Below, piece after piece: positions 23,956 through 33,196 of a stretch of 64,000 nucleotides of DNA. The stretch is from Hymenobacter daecheongensis DSM 21074 (GTDB lineage Bacteria; Bacteroidota; Bacteroidia; Cytophagales; Hymenobacteraceae): NCBI RefSeq assembly GCF_900141805.1, contig NZ_FQYN01000004.1:372001-436000 (forward strand). The letters are read 5' to 3'. Each line of letters begins with the position of its first letter. The first letter of the stretch is position 1. Below the pieces are notes generated by a model. The model saw only the letters and a program-made list of their open reading frames with translations. It was not told the origin of the DNA and made no database searches. The position numbers and the translations under genes are program-made.

Positions 23956-25416
23956 TTACTTGCCCGGATCCCAGAACACGGATGGAACGGTCAGGTCAGC
24001 ACGCAGGGGCGTGTTGGCAGGATTAGCGGCCCGGTCGGCATCAGAATAGGGTAGGATGCGCAAAATGGCCGATACCTGACTGGTAGAGGGCAAGGGCAGC
24101 TGCGGGAAGCCGGTGCGACGATAGTCCGTCCAAGGCTCAGCAACTACGCCAAGGCTGGCTACATATTTTTCCTCAATAATCTGCTGCAGGTAGTTGGAAG
24201 CCGTCAGCGCGGGGCGGGCGGCGATGTAGGCCGTGCGGGCAGCGGCGGCTACCCCTGCCATGTCCATGGAAGCCGTGATACCGGCCTCGAAGGCGGTCTT
24301 GGCACTAGCCAGGTTGCCGGTGCGGCCATAATACTCGGCTAGGATGAACTGGTATTCCGCATAGGTAACCATGCGGATGGGAGCCGAACCGTCGTAATCC
24401 TGCAGACCGGTACCTGTGCGGGCCCCGCGGATATAGGTATTCATGCGCGAGAAACTCGTGCTGGGAGCCCCGGTTCCGCCGGTTCCGCTGGCCGCACCGG
24501 TGTATTGGCCGGCGCCCCCAAACTCGGTGAAGTAGGAAGGCCGGCGAGGGTCCACCTTAGTATTCATGATACTTACCAGCGTAGCGCTTGGGAATATCTG
24601 GTTGGGACGCGACCGTTCGAATTGGTCGATAGGATTGGTTTTGCCCACGACCGTCTCAAAACGCAGCTGGAAGTTGTCGGCAATGCTCGTCATAACGGGC
24701 GCCTTGGCCGTCAGCAGGTCGCCAATGCCTTTGGTAGCCTCCTGCGGAAACTTGGGGTAATAATGCACATACAGGCGCATTTTCAGCGTGTTGGCAAACT
24801 GCTCCCACCGTGCCAAGTTGCCACCGTAGATTAGGTCATCGGCGCCGGGCACCAGCGCACTCGGCTTCTTCAGGTCGTCGATACCAGCGTCAATCAGCAC
24901 GATTAGGCTTTTGTACACGTCCTCCGACTTGTCATATTTCGGGCTGCCGTTGGCGGCAAACTTCAGCGCTTCGGTATAAGGGATATCGCCGAAGCAGTCT
25001 ACGGTAATGCCATACAGATAGCCCTGCATGATTTTGGCGATGCCGGCGTAAACCGGGCTACTCGCCTGATTCACGTTGATCAGCTGCTGCATGTCTGCCA
25101 ACGCCGCCGCGTAGATGGTGGTACGGAATACGTTGTTCACGTCTGTGCCCGTAATCACGCCGCGGTCATACTGCACCACCTGGTTGGCGCTGCCGCCCTG
25201 CCCCGAAAACTGCTGGACGATGATGGAGCTATAGCGGTGCAGGTCGGAGCCGGACAGGAACCCCAGCGCCGTTTGAGAGGCCACCAGCGCATTGCTCGCA
25301 GGAGCCGACACCACGGCGTTAGGGTTGTCGTTCACGTCCAGGAAGCTGTCGCAGGAACCTAGAAGGCCCAGGGCGCTGGTCAGGACGATGTATTTTGCAA
25401 AACGAAAAGTCTTCAT
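23956..25416 (-). CDS. SusD/RagB family nutrient-binding lipoprotein
   Basis: A 486-residue SusD/RagB-like outer-membrane lipoprotein (SusD-like_2 type) that caps a SusC transporter. Lipobox GLLGSC with C22 is followed by DSFLDVNDNPNAV, the usual N-terminus of this group. TPR-like helices contain YLYGITVDCFGDIPYTEAL, a characteristic motif. The C-terminal part has the ITASMDMAGV and EEKYVASLGVVAEPWTDYRR segments. It starts 21 bases after the SusC gene. No glycosidase or sulfatase lies nearby, so the substrate may be a peptide or other oligomer rather than a polysaccharide. Confidence 0.94.
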   Translation of the reverse strand: MKTFRFAKYIVLTSALGLLGSCDSFLDVNDNPNAVVSAPASNALVASQTALGFLSGSDLHRYSSIIVQQFSGQGGSANQVVQYDRGVITGTDVNNVFRTTIYAAALADMQQLINVNQASSPVYAGIAKIMQGYLYGITVDCFGDIPYTEALKFAANGSPKYDKSEDVYKSLIVLIDAGIDDLKKPSALVPGADDLIYGGNLARWEQFANTLKMRLYVHYYPKFPQEATKGIGDLLTAKAPVMTSIADNFQLRFETVVGKTNPIDQFERSRPNQIFPSATLVSIMNTKVDPRRPSYFTEFGGAGQYTGAASGTGGTGAPSTSFSRMNTYIRGARTGTGLQDYDGSAPIRMVTYAEYQFILAEYYGRTGNLASAKTAFEAGITASMDMAGVAAAARTAYIAARPALTASNYLQQIIEEKYVASLGVVAEPWTDYRRTGFPQLPLPSTSQVSAILRILPYSDADRAANPANTPLRADLTVPSVFWDPGK

Positions 25417-25437
25417 TCAGTTAAAGAACTAAAGGTA

Positions 25438-28400
25438 TTAGAAAGTAAGGCGAATAGAGCCGCCGTACATCTTCGACTGGGGCAGGGAGTTGAACTCAAA
25501 CCCTTGCGAGTTGCTGACGCCTGTGGTATTTACTTCCGGATCGATGTGCGGAATGTTGGGGGCATACAGGAAGAGGTTGCGGGCATTCAGACCCAATTCT
25601 ACGGCACCGAAGAAAGTTTTGTCGGTGAGCGTCTTGGGCAAAGAGTAGTTCAGCGCCACTTCGCGCAGACGCAACCAGGAGCCGTCGAACACAGCGAATT
25701 CGTAAGGGCCCGAGCCCCACAGATCGGTGAAGTAGTTTTCGGCCGTCACCTGCACGTTGTTAGGAGCGAAGGTGCCGTCGGCCTGCTTGATTACGCCATC
25801 AATGATGTAGGTACGGGTCCGGTCGCCGGTTTCCTTTGCTGCCCCGTTGCGGCGCAAGTCGAACACATTGCGCGATACGATGTCTCCGCCTACGCGAACA
25901 TCCAGCAGCGTGCTCAGCGTCAAACCTTTGTAGGCAAAGTTGTTGGTAATACCACCCGTCCAGTCCGGGTTAGGATCCCCGATAACGCCGTTATCCGGCT
26001 GTTGCTGCGTACGGCCCTGTGCGTTCAGCAGCAGGGGACCGGAGTCGCCGTTCTGACGCAGGAATTTCGAGCCGAACAGTACACCGTAGGGCTGGCCGGC
26101 AATCAGGCGCGTGCCGGGCGTGGTGAAGCCACCGAGCTGAATGAAGGTGACACCGGGAGCCAGCTCCAACACTTTGTTGCGCACGCGCGAGTAGTTGAAG
26201 GAGTTGCTGTAGGTGAAGCTACCCGCCTTGATGGGGGTGCTGCTGATCATCAGCTCAATACCGCGCGCTTCGGCAGTACCGATGTTGCGGTTCACACTGG
26301 TGAAACCCGACGTGGCCGAGAAGGGCACGGCGAAAATGATATCCTTGCTCTTCTGAACGTAATAGGTAGCCTCAATGCCCAAGCGGCCTTTGAAGAAATT
26401 CAGATCGGCGCCGGCTTCGTAGCTGGTCGTAAATTCGGGTCCGAGGTCAATGTTACCCCCCACGTTGTTGTAGGTCAGACCGACTTGGTTCAGGAACGGG
26501 TAGTTGATGGCCGGGCCGAAACCATCGGTCACGCTCGTGGTCTGGTAAGTCGTGTTGGTGCCATATACTGGGGCTTCGCGGCCTACCTGGGCAGCAGCTG
26601 CCCGAATTTTGAACTGATCCAGCACGCTGTTTTCCTTCAGCATAGGAATAGCGTCGCTAAGAACGATGCTGGCCGAAGCACCGGGGTAGAAGTAGCTGCG
26701 CTTGTTTTTGCTGAAGGTAGAGGAATAGTCATTCCGACCCGACAGGTTCAGGAAGGCGAAGTTTTTGAAGCCCAGCTGCAGATCACCATATACCCCAATC
26801 AGGCGACGGGAGGTTTTTTCGGCGAACGGCGTGTAGTTTTTCGTGTTCGAAATGTTGTTGAAGCCGCGTACCTGAATATCGGAGCCCACTACTACCAGCC
26901 CGTCGGTGCGGCGCTGGTTGATTTCGTTGCCCAGCAACAGGCGCGCGTTGAAGTTTTCCGAAATATCGCGCCGGATATTCAGCGTGAGGTAGGAGCTGAT
27001 TTCGCGGCGGTTGTAGGTTTCATCCTGGATGTTGCCTACAAAGGAGCCGCCCCCGCCATACGTTACGGTGATGCCGCGGCTGTCGCGGGCATTCACATAC
27101 TTAAACTGCTGTGAATAGGTATCCGTGCCGAGCTTGTAATCCAGCGAGAGCCAGTCGGTGAAGTCGTAGCCAATGCTGACGTTGCCTACGATACGGTTTG
27201 TCTCGTCGTCATAGGTGTTGTTTTTGATCGACCACAACGGGTTGTCGCTGGCCCCGAAGAACGTGTTGTTTGTAGTGAATGTACCAACCACCTGGGCGTT
27301 CTGCTGGCCGCCGCTCGGCTGCTCAAACGGATATTTGAATACATCGAACGAGCGGGGCAGCACCCACGAGTGGAAGAACGGGTTTGCCAGCGAGTTGCCC
27401 TGAATGGTGCGCTTCGATACGCTGTTCGAAAAAATGACGTTGGTGCCCGTGCGCAGCTTGTTGGTCAGTTGGGCGTTGCCGTTGAAGGTAACCGTGTTGC
27501 GCTTCAGGTCGTTGTTGTCCAGAATGCCAACTTCGTGCAGGTTGCCATAGGAAGCATAGTAACGGGTGCGCTCGGTAGCGCCCGACAGCGACACGTTGTT
27601 CTGGAAGTTTGAGCCGGTTTTGAAGATGCTGGTTACGTTGTCAGGATTGATGCTCAGCACCTCATCCTCGCCACGGAAGTTTTTCACCGTCTGGCCCGTT
27701 ACGCGGGGTCCCCACGACATCTGGGTTATCGGCCCGAATACGCCCGAGTTGCCCTGGGCAAATTCGTTCTGATAGTCCGGCGTACGACCAACTTTAACGA
27801 TGTTATAGTTGGAGCTGAAGGTAATCGACTGTTTTTTGGTCCCCAGGGTAGCTCCCTTCTTGGTGGTGATAACCACAGCGCCCGAAGCAGCCCGCGAGCC
27901 ATACAGCACGGCGGCGGCAGGGCCTTTCAGAATAGACACCGATTCAATGTCATCCTGGTTCAGGTCGATGGCCCGGTTGGAGTTGGCGACGCCTTGTTGC
28001 AGTGCATTGGTGCCCCCACCGTTGTCAATTGGAATACCATCTACCACGAACAAGGGCTGGTTGCTGCCCGTGAAAGTCGTCATGCCGCGGATGAAGATGT
28101 TGGACGAGGCACCCACCATACCGCTAGAACCCTGCACGCGCACGCCAGCCACTTTCGCCGTCAGCGAGTTTACCACGTTGGTCGAGCGCGCCTGCGTCAG
28201 CTCCTGCGATTTCACTTCCGACACGGAGAAGCCCAAGGCTTTTTTCTCCTGCTCACGACCAAAAGCCGTCACGACAACTTCGCTAAGCTGTTTGGAATCA
28301 GTCGACAACCCAATATTAATCTGGGTTTCGTTGCCAATCTGCCGCTCTGAAGGCAAGTAACCTACGGAGCTGAACACGAGTGTACCGCCTTCGGCAGGGG

Positions 28401-28593
28401 CGCTCAAAGTAAAGCTGCCGTCCGAATTAGTTGACACGCCATTAGTTGTGCCTTTCAACAAGACCGTAACCCCTGGCAGGCCATCGCCCGACTGGCGGTC
28501 TGTTACCCGCCCGGAGATGTTCCGGTTTTGGGCTGTCACCTGCTGCAGCAGAGTGAGCATGAGTAAGAAACTCATGAGTACGATTTTTTTCAT
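25438..28593 (-). CDS. SusC/RagA family TonB-linked outer-membrane transporter
   Basis: A 1051-residue SusC/RagA protein. Signal peptide to about 21 (VTAQNRN), then carboxypeptidase-like regulatory domain (ISGRVTDRQSGDGLPGVTVL), the SusC signature plug (LFVVDGIPIDNG and SVSILKGPAAAVLYGSRAA) and a long barrel ending GGSIRLTF. Together with the next gene it forms an outer-membrane pedal-bin importer powered by TonB. It is first in a three-gene operon on the minus strand. G+C looks lower than in the flanking A2M and pbpC genes, which fits separate acquisition. Confidence 0.95.
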   Translation of the reverse strand: MKKIVLMSFLLMLTLLQQVTAQNRNISGRVTDRQSGDGLPGVTVLLKGTTNGVSTNSDGSFTLSAPAEGGTLVFSSVGYLPSERQIGNETQINIGLSTDSKQLSEVVVTAFGREQEKKALGFSVSEVKSQELTQARSTNVVNSLTAKVAGVRVQGSSGMVGASSNIFIRGMTTFTGSNQPLFVVDGIPIDNGGGTNALQQGVANSNRAIDLNQDDIESVSILKGPAAAVLYGSRAASGAVVITTKKGATLGTKKQSITFSSNYNIVKVGRTPDYQNEFAQGNSGVFGPITQMSWGPRVTGQTVKNFRGEDEVLSINPDNVTSIFKTGSNFQNNVSLSGATERTRYYASYGNLHEVGILDNNDLKRNTVTFNGNAQLTNKLRTGTNVIFSNSVSKRTIQGNSLANPFFHSWVLPRSFDVFKYPFEQPSGGQQNAQVVGTFTTNNTFFGASDNPLWSIKNNTYDDETNRIVGNVSIGYDFTDWLSLDYKLGTDTYSQQFKYVNARDSRGITVTYGGGGSFVGNIQDETYNRREISSYLTLNIRRDISENFNARLLLGNEINQRRTDGLVVVGSDIQVRGFNNISNTKNYTPFAEKTSRRLIGVYGDLQLGFKNFAFLNLSGRNDYSSTFSKNKRSYFYPGASASIVLSDAIPMLKENSVLDQFKIRAAAAQVGREAPVYGTNTTYQTTSVTDGFGPAINYPFLNQVGLTYNNVGGNIDLGPEFTTSYEAGADLNFFKGRLGIEATYYVQKSKDIIFAVPFSATSGFTSVNRNIGTAEARGIELMISSTPIKAGSFTYSNSFNYSRVRNKVLELAPGVTFIQLGGFTTPGTRLIAGQPYGVLFGSKFLRQNGDSGPLLLNAQGRTQQQPDNGVIGDPNPDWTGGITNNFAYKGLTLSTLLDVRVGGDIVSRNVFDLRRNGAAKETGDRTRTYIIDGVIKQADGTFAPNNVQVTAENYFTDLWGSGPYEFAVFDGSWLRLREVALNYSLPKTLTDKTFFGAVELGLNARNLFLYAPNIPHIDPEVNTTGVSNSQGFEFNSLPQSKMYGGSIRLTF

Positions 28594-29010
28594 GCAGAAT
28601 GGGGTTGGTAATGAAAAAGGTGAAAGTCTGAGGGCAATTTATAACAAAGAGGTGTATTATTCATAAAACCAGATAGAACAAAAAAACTGTCTTTTTTTAA
28701 AACATTTTTAACAAATGAGTATGCAACATATAAATAGCCGTGAGCTTTGAGGAGCTATAATGCAATAGCCTAAATCGATATATGTCAACCACCTTGTGAG
28801 CAAAAGGTTGTTCTATAATTACCGTTCTGCTTACTTGAACACTGTATCCACGAGCCATCTCAGCAACTGAGTCACAACGCTGCCGTTATGCCTCATCGGT
28901 CATTGAGATACATTAGCTAACATGAGGATGCTAAAACTGGCAGTACCGAATATGTACCTTGCGGCACCCCCAAGCTGACTTTCTCAGCGTCCCGACTTTC
29001 TCTTTCTGCC
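28594..29010. other. A+T-rich divergent promoter region, 417 bases
   Basis: The gap between SusC (minus) and pbpC (plus). The SusC-proximal half is strongly A+T-rich with poly-T/poly-A tracts and presumably carries the operon promoter. The pbpC-proximal side has TACCTTGC at 28955. No ORF or RNA structure was recognised. Confidence 0.6.
28955..28962 (+). promoter_or_regulatory. Possible -7 element for pbpC (TACCTTGC)
   Basis: TACCTTGC, 48 bases before the pbpC ATG. The same octamer occurs before the Omp85-like gene at 43563, and a close variant precedes alkB, so a TAnCTTGC form of the Bacteroidota -7 box may be in use here. Not verified. Confidence 0.35.
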
Positions 29011-31368
29011 ATGCGTCGCCTTGCGCCTTTCCTCTGGCTGGTATTGCTGCTTGGTGGCTTGGGCGGCCTGTTGGATCGGCTTTTTCCGCTGCCGCCCGCG
29101 CCGCGCTACTCCCCTATCGTGCTGGCGGCCGATGGCACGGTGCTGCACACTTTTCTGAACCCGACGCAGAAGTGGCGGATGAAAACGGAGTTGCGCGAAA
29201 TAACGCCCGCACTACGCCAGATCATCCTTGCCAAGGAAGACCGCTACTTCTACTACCATTTCGGCATCAATCCGCTGGCTATTCTCAAGGCGGCGGGCCG
29301 CAATGCTTTTGGCGCGGGCCGCACCACCGGAGCCAGCACTATTACCATGCAGGTGGCGCGGCTGCTGGAACCCAAAGAGCGCACCTGGCCCAATAAGCTG
29401 CTGGAAATGCTGCGAGCGGTGCAATTGGAGGCCCACTACAGCAAAGCTGAGATTCTGCAGCTATACCTGAATCTGGTGCCTTACGGAGGCAATATCGAAG
29501 GGGTGAAGTCGGCGGCGCTGCTGTATTTCCAGCAGCCACCCGATTACCTATCCCTAGCCCAGACCGTGACGCTGGCCATCATCCCGAACCGGCCGCGGGG
29601 GCTGGTGCTGGGGCAGCACAACGCGGCTATCGTGCGCGAGCGGAACCGCTGGCTGCGGCGGCTGGGGCAGCAGGGGGCTTTTTCGCGGCAGGCCATTGCC
29701 GATGCGCTGCTCGAGCCCCTGGCCGCGCGCCGCCAAGCGGCCCCCGCGCTGGCCCCGCACCTGGCCCGGCGGCTGGTGCGGCAGTTTCCGGGTCAGGCCA
29801 TCATCGCCTCCACGCTGCAGCGCGGCAAGCAGGCCAAGGCCGAAGACCTGACCCGCAACTACGTGCGCCGTCTGCAGCCGCTGGGCATCAGCAACGCTGC
29901 CGTGCTGGTAATTAATAACCGCACCCGAGCCGTGGAAGCGTACGTGGGCTCCGCTGATTTCCGGGATGCGCTGAATAAGGGCCAGAACGATGGCATCCGG
30001 GCCGTACGCTCGCCGGGCAGCACGCTCAAGCCGCTGCTCTACGCGCTGGCGCTGGATAAGGGCCTCGTGACGCCCAAGAGGCTGCTGCCCGATGTGCCCA
30101 CCAACTTTGCCGGCTACCAACCCGAAAATTTCGACAAGCGCTGCCACGGCGAAGTGCCTCTGGACCGTGCCCTAGCCTATTCGCTCAACATTCCGGCCGT
30201 GCGGGTGCTGTCGGAGCTGGGCGTGCCTACCTTCACGGATAAGCTGCGGGCGGCCGGCTTCCGGCGCGTAGCCCGCGACGCGCCCCGTCTGGGCCTGAGC
30301 ACCATCCTGGGCGGCTGCGGGGCTACGCTGGAAGAGCTGACCAACCTATATGTGACGCTGGCCGCTGGCGGCCAATACGCGCCGCTGCGCTTCGCAGGTA
30401 AAAATGAAGACTTGAGAAGTGAGAATGGAGTCCGCTCTGAAAATCGGAAGCAAAAGCAGCCGGTAGAATCAATTCAGGATTCACAGCTATTTTCCGAGGC
30501 TTCCGCTTTTCTCATCACCGACATCCTGGCCCAACTCACCCGCCCCGATTTGCCGGTGGGCTACGAAACCAGCATCCGGCTGCCCAAAATAGCCTGGAAA
30601 ACCGGCACCAGCTATGGCCGCCGCGATGCCTGGAGCATCGGATATAATAAGGAGTACACTATCGGCGTGTGGGTGGGCAATTTCAGCGGGCAGGGCAGCC
30701 CCGCCCTCACTGGCTCCGATGTGGCTACGCCCCTGCTCTTCGACCTGTTCAATACGCTGGCCTACAACTCGCCCAACAACTGGTTTCAGCCCCCGGCCAG
30801 CCTCGATTTCCGACTGGTGTGCACTGAAACCGGCTTGCCGCCCGGCGAAAACTGCCCCAATCAGCTCATCGACTATTTCCTGCCCGGCATTTCTACCGCC
30901 CAGCGCTGCCAGCACCAGCGCGAGGTGCTGCTTTCGGCCGACGGGCAGTTTGCGTTTTGCCGGGCCTGTGCGCCGGCCGCGGGGTTTCGGCGGGCGCTGT
31001 ACCCGGAGCTGCTGCCCGAGGTAGTGGCGTTCAGGGCGGCGCAAGGGATTCCGTATCGGCAGCGGCCACCGCACAATCCGGCGTGCCAGCGGGTGCGGGG
31101 CGGGCGGGAGCAGGCCCCAGGCATCACTTCGCCGCTGGCTAATGCGGAATACGTGCTCAATAAGGGCGAGCAGCAGCAACTCCTGCTCAGCTGCACCACC
31201 GACGGCGAAGTGCGCCAGGTGTATTGGTACGTTAATGACCGTTTTCTGCGGGTGGCACCAGCTACTGAGCGGATTTTCTTCCGGCCACCACCCGGCCAAC
31301 TCAAAATATCCTGCGCCGACGACCACGGCCGCAACACCGATGTGCGGGTGACAGTAACGGAGCTGTAG
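29011..31368 (+). CDS. pbpC: Penicillin-binding protein 1C (bifunctional)
   Basis: A 785-residue class A PBP that polymerises and cross-links peptidoglycan in the periplasm. An N-terminal membrane anchor (about 5-25) is followed by a GT51 transglycosylase with ILAKEDRYFYYHFGINPLA and GASTITMQVARLL. The transpeptidase domain has SxxK in SPGSTLKPLLYAL, SxN in YSLNIPAV and KTG in WKTGTSYGRRDAW. A C-terminal BiPBP_C domain comes after a Cys-containing linker (CTETGLPPGENCPN). All catalytic motifs are intact. An A+T-rich, charged insertion (about residues 463-495) interrupts the transpeptidase. Family members usually sit beside an A2M gene; here that gene is 5.7 kb upstream. Confidence 0.96.
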   Translation: MRRLAPFLWLVLLLGGLGGLLDRLFPLPPAPRYSPIVLAADGTVLHTFLNPTQKWRMKTELREITPALRQIILAKEDRYFYYHFGINPLAILKAAGRNAFGAGRTTGASTITMQVARLLEPKERTWPNKLLEMLRAVQLEAHYSKAEILQLYLNLVPYGGNIEGVKSAALLYFQQPPDYLSLAQTVTLAIIPNRPRGLVLGQHNAAIVRERNRWLRRLGQQGAFSRQAIADALLEPLAARRQAAPALAPHLARRLVRQFPGQAIIASTLQRGKQAKAEDLTRNYVRRLQPLGISNAAVLVINNRTRAVEAYVGSADFRDALNKGQNDGIRAVRSPGSTLKPLLYALALDKGLVTPKRLLPDVPTNFAGYQPENFDKRCHGEVPLDRALAYSLNIPAVRVLSELGVPTFTDKLRAAGFRRVARDAPRLGLSTILGGCGATLEELTNLYVTLAAGGQYAPLRFAGKNEDLRSENGVRSENRKQKQPVESIQDSQLFSEASAFLITDILAQLTRPDLPVGYETSIRLPKIAWKTGTSYGRRDAWSIGYNKEYTIGVWVGNFSGQGSPALTGSDVATPLLFDLFNTLAYNSPNNWFQPPASLDFRLVCTETGLPPGENCPNQLIDYFLPGISTAQRCQHQREVLLSADGQFAFCRACAPAAGFRRALYPELLPEVVAFRAAQGIPYRQRPPHNPACQRVRGGREQAPGITSPLANAEYVLNKGEQQQLLLSCTTDGEVRQVYWYVNDRFLRVAPATERIFFRPPPGQLKISCADDHGRNTDVRVTVTEL
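30397..30495. other. Low-G+C charged insertion within pbpC
   Basis: About 100 bases of A/G-rich sequence encode GKNEDLRSENGVRSENRKQK and a Gln/Ser-rich continuation between two G+C-rich, well conserved transpeptidase stretches. SEN-type units repeat (DLRSEN, GVRSEN). Composition resembles short-unit intergenic repeats rather than a folded domain; probably an exposed loop. Confidence 0.65.
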
Positions 31369-31653
31369 CGGCCCACGCGGGTGCCAGCAGCGTATTTGCT
31401 ATTTCAGCAACCCGCGCAGCCGCTACGTCGGCCAAGGCAAACCAACTTGGCCTGGCCTGGCTGAAAGCACTAAAAACCTGTTAGTGAACCACCTGTCAAA
31501 AGCCGGGCGCTACCCGTAGCGCGGAACTTTCTGCATAGCAAAACCCGTATATGCTGGCCACACCGCGCTGCCGGTGGGGCTGGGTTGGCACGGTGCTTGC
31601 CAATATCCCCGTATCACTGACCATCCAGTAGCTTAAACCCTAAAGATTTAGCC

Positions 31654-32199
31654 ATGAAAAAGTTCAGTTGGATTCTCGCGTTGGTTATGATTTTCACCGC
31701 CGTTTTCGGTGATGTGGCCCAGGCTCAGGAAAGAAAGAAGTGGAGCCCGCAGGCCAAAGGCACCCTGATTGGGGGCCTGGGCGGCGCGGCGGCCGGAGCC
31801 CTCATTCATAAGCGCAACCGCGCCGTGGGTGGCGTGGTAGGCGGCGTGGCTGGGGCGGGCGTAGGCTATGCCATTGGCAAGCGCACTGATAACCGCCGCA
31901 AGGAAGCCGCCCGTCTGGCGGCCATTGAGCGGGCTGCCGCCAACCGGGCCGCGAATGAGCGGGCTGAGCGGGCTGCTTTGGCCCGCCGCGTAGCGGCCGC
32001 CGAGCGTAAAGCAGAGCTGGCCCAGGCCAAGCAGCAGCAACAATACCCAATGATGGCCAATGGCTTTGCCGCCACCACCACCCCGATGATGCTGACCGCC
32101 AGCAATGGCCCCGTAGCCGCCGGCTACCTGCCCAACGAGTCGTATGGCGACCGGAACAGTGCCTACGGCACTTCGGAAGTGCGTAGAAAAAGCTGGTAA
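31654..32199 (+). CDS. Secreted glycine-zipper protein
   Basis: A 181-residue protein with signal peptide (about 1-23, ending AQAQ). Next comes a glycine-zipper membrane motif of two helices (GTLIGGLGGAAAGALIHK and GGVVGGVAGAGVGYAIGK), as in YMGG/Rick_17kDa-like envelope proteins. A long Ala/Arg/Glu-rich helix (about 85-130, probably coiled coil) and a Met/Pro/Ser-rich tail follow. Glycine zippers insert in the outer membrane or make oligomers, so an envelope-stabilising role is plausible. No operon partners: an NTF2-like gene follows 86 bases later with its own promoter-like motif. Confidence 0.8.
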   Translation: MKKFSWILALVMIFTAVFGDVAQAQERKKWSPQAKGTLIGGLGGAAAGALIHKRNRAVGGVVGGVAGAGVGYAIGKRTDNRRKEAARLAAIERAAANRAANERAERAALARRVAAAERKAELAQAKQQQQYPMMANGFAATTTPMMLTASNGPVAAGYLPNESYGDRNSAYGTSEVRRKSW

Positions 32200-32213
32200 G
32201 TCCGGATTTCTCT

Positions 32214-32221
32214 TACTTTCG
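32214..32221 (+). promoter_or_regulatory. Possible -7 element (TACTTTCG)
   Basis: A one-base variant of TAnnTTTG, 64 bases before the NTF2-like gene and just past the stop of the glycine-zipper gene. It suggests separate transcription of the two genes. Confidence 0.35.
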
Positions 32222-32285
32222 CCGACTCCAGCCCTGCGCCGGGGTCGGCGAAATTCTTTTCCATCGTTCACCAAAACCTGGTTCT

Positions 32286-32753
32286 ATGAAGTCCTTCCTC
32301 TGGATTTTGCCTCTTTCAGCCGCCCTTGCCACTTCCTGCACCAAGACCGCCGACCCGGCCACTCCAACGGTGACGGCGCAGGCGCTCAATCAGCAGTTTA
32401 TCAGTGCCTGGAACAGCAAAAACGCCATCCAGCTCGATACCATGTTTGCCGACGACGTGCATTTTCTGCAGGGTGCCACCCATTTTCAGGGCCGCTCGGA
32501 AGTATCGAACCGCTGGGTGCGCGAAACGATGGGCACCATCTCCAACCTGCGCCTGAACGTGGCCAGCTCCGCCACCGATGCCCAGACGGCCTACGAAGGC
32601 GGTACCTACAACGTGGACGTGATTCCGACTTCGCCCGGCGTGCCCATGGGCCAGGGTGAAGGCAACTTCATCTTACTCTGGAAGAAAAACCCCAAAGGTG
32701 TCTGGAAACTCAGCTACGCCCAGCTCGAAGGGCTACCGGTGCGGGTGAGATAA
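32286..32753 (+). CDS. NTF2-like (DUF4440/SnoaL-type) lipoprotein
   Basis: A 155-residue lipoprotein: lipobox ALATSC (C18) followed by TKTADPATP. The mature part has the NTF2-like cone-fold pattern of the DUF4440 family: an early helix NQQFISAWNSKNAIQLDTMF, then ADDVHFLQGATHFQGR, a second helix SNRWVRETM, and antiparallel strands ending GNFILLWKKNPKGVWKLSYAQ. These proteins bind small ligands or act as simple isomerase-like scaffolds; no catalytic residues can be named. It is followed by a bidirectional terminator. Confidence 0.78.
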   Translation: MKSFLWILPLSAALATSCTKTADPATPTVTAQALNQQFISAWNSKNAIQLDTMFADDVHFLQGATHFQGRSEVSNRWVRETMGTISNLRLNVASSATDAQTAYEGGTYNVDVIPTSPGVPMGQGEGNFILLWKKNPKGVWKLSYAQLEGLPVRVR

Positions 32754-32777
32754 TCAGATACGCTGCTTTTGCTTGCT

Positions 32778-32812
32778 AAAAGCCCGGTGCGCCTCCCGCG
32801 TGCCGGGCTTTT
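32778..32812. terminator. Bidirectional rho-independent terminator
   Basis: AAAAGCCCGG pairs with CCGGGCTTTT around a 15-base loop, between the convergent NTF2-like gene and the minus-strand hypothetical gene. The right arm touches the latter's stop codon. Confidence 0.85.
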
Positions 32813-33116
32813 ACGTTTCCGCTGGTGGCACTAGAAACACCTGGGTGCCGGCCGGCACCAGCGCCGCACCCTCATGCGTGAGCAGCAACGCCCGCGCCGG
32901 GGTATCAGCCGCGCCAACCTCGGTGGGCCGGGTTATTTCCTCCACGCTGGCCGTGGCGTTTTCCTGCCGGCCATCGGGCAATACCAGCCGCACGGGCCAT
33001 ACGGTATGCAAATCGAGCCGTGCCAGGGCAGCCGTGGTTACTTCGGCTAGCAACAGCACGCCCAGGCCGGTCAGGCTGAAGCTGTCTTTCACTTGTAGTA
33101 GCGGAGTAGTGAGCAT
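32811..33116 (-). CDS. Hypothetical protein (about 101 aa)
   Basis: I place the start at ATG 33116 (MLTTPLLQVKDSFSLTGLG); an upstream ATG at 33158 would add 14 Cys/Pro-rich residues. The protein has no signal peptide or clear membrane helix. It reads as a small beta-rich fold: FSLTGLGVLLLAEV, VWPVRLVLPDGRQ, ARALLLTHEGAALVPAGTQV. Similar short proteins occur as translation-factor-like beta barrels, but I do not recognise a family. It sits between a terminator and a perfect 37-base palindrome, apparently monocistronic. Confidence 0.6.
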   Translation of the reverse strand: MLTTPLLQVKDSFSLTGLGVLLLAEVTTAALARLDLHTVWPVRLVLPDGRQENATASVEEITRPTEVGAADTPARALLLTHEGAALVPAGTQVFLVPPAET

Positions 33117-33196
33117 AGCAGGCAGTACGGCCAAACACGGGGCGAGGCGGCACGGCATACTGCGCCTCTTAGAAGCTGTCTGAATTAATTACGAAT

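Noticed and set aside
25504..27114. 536-residue open frame on the plus strand
   Set aside because: Shadow of SusC; no recognisable protein features.
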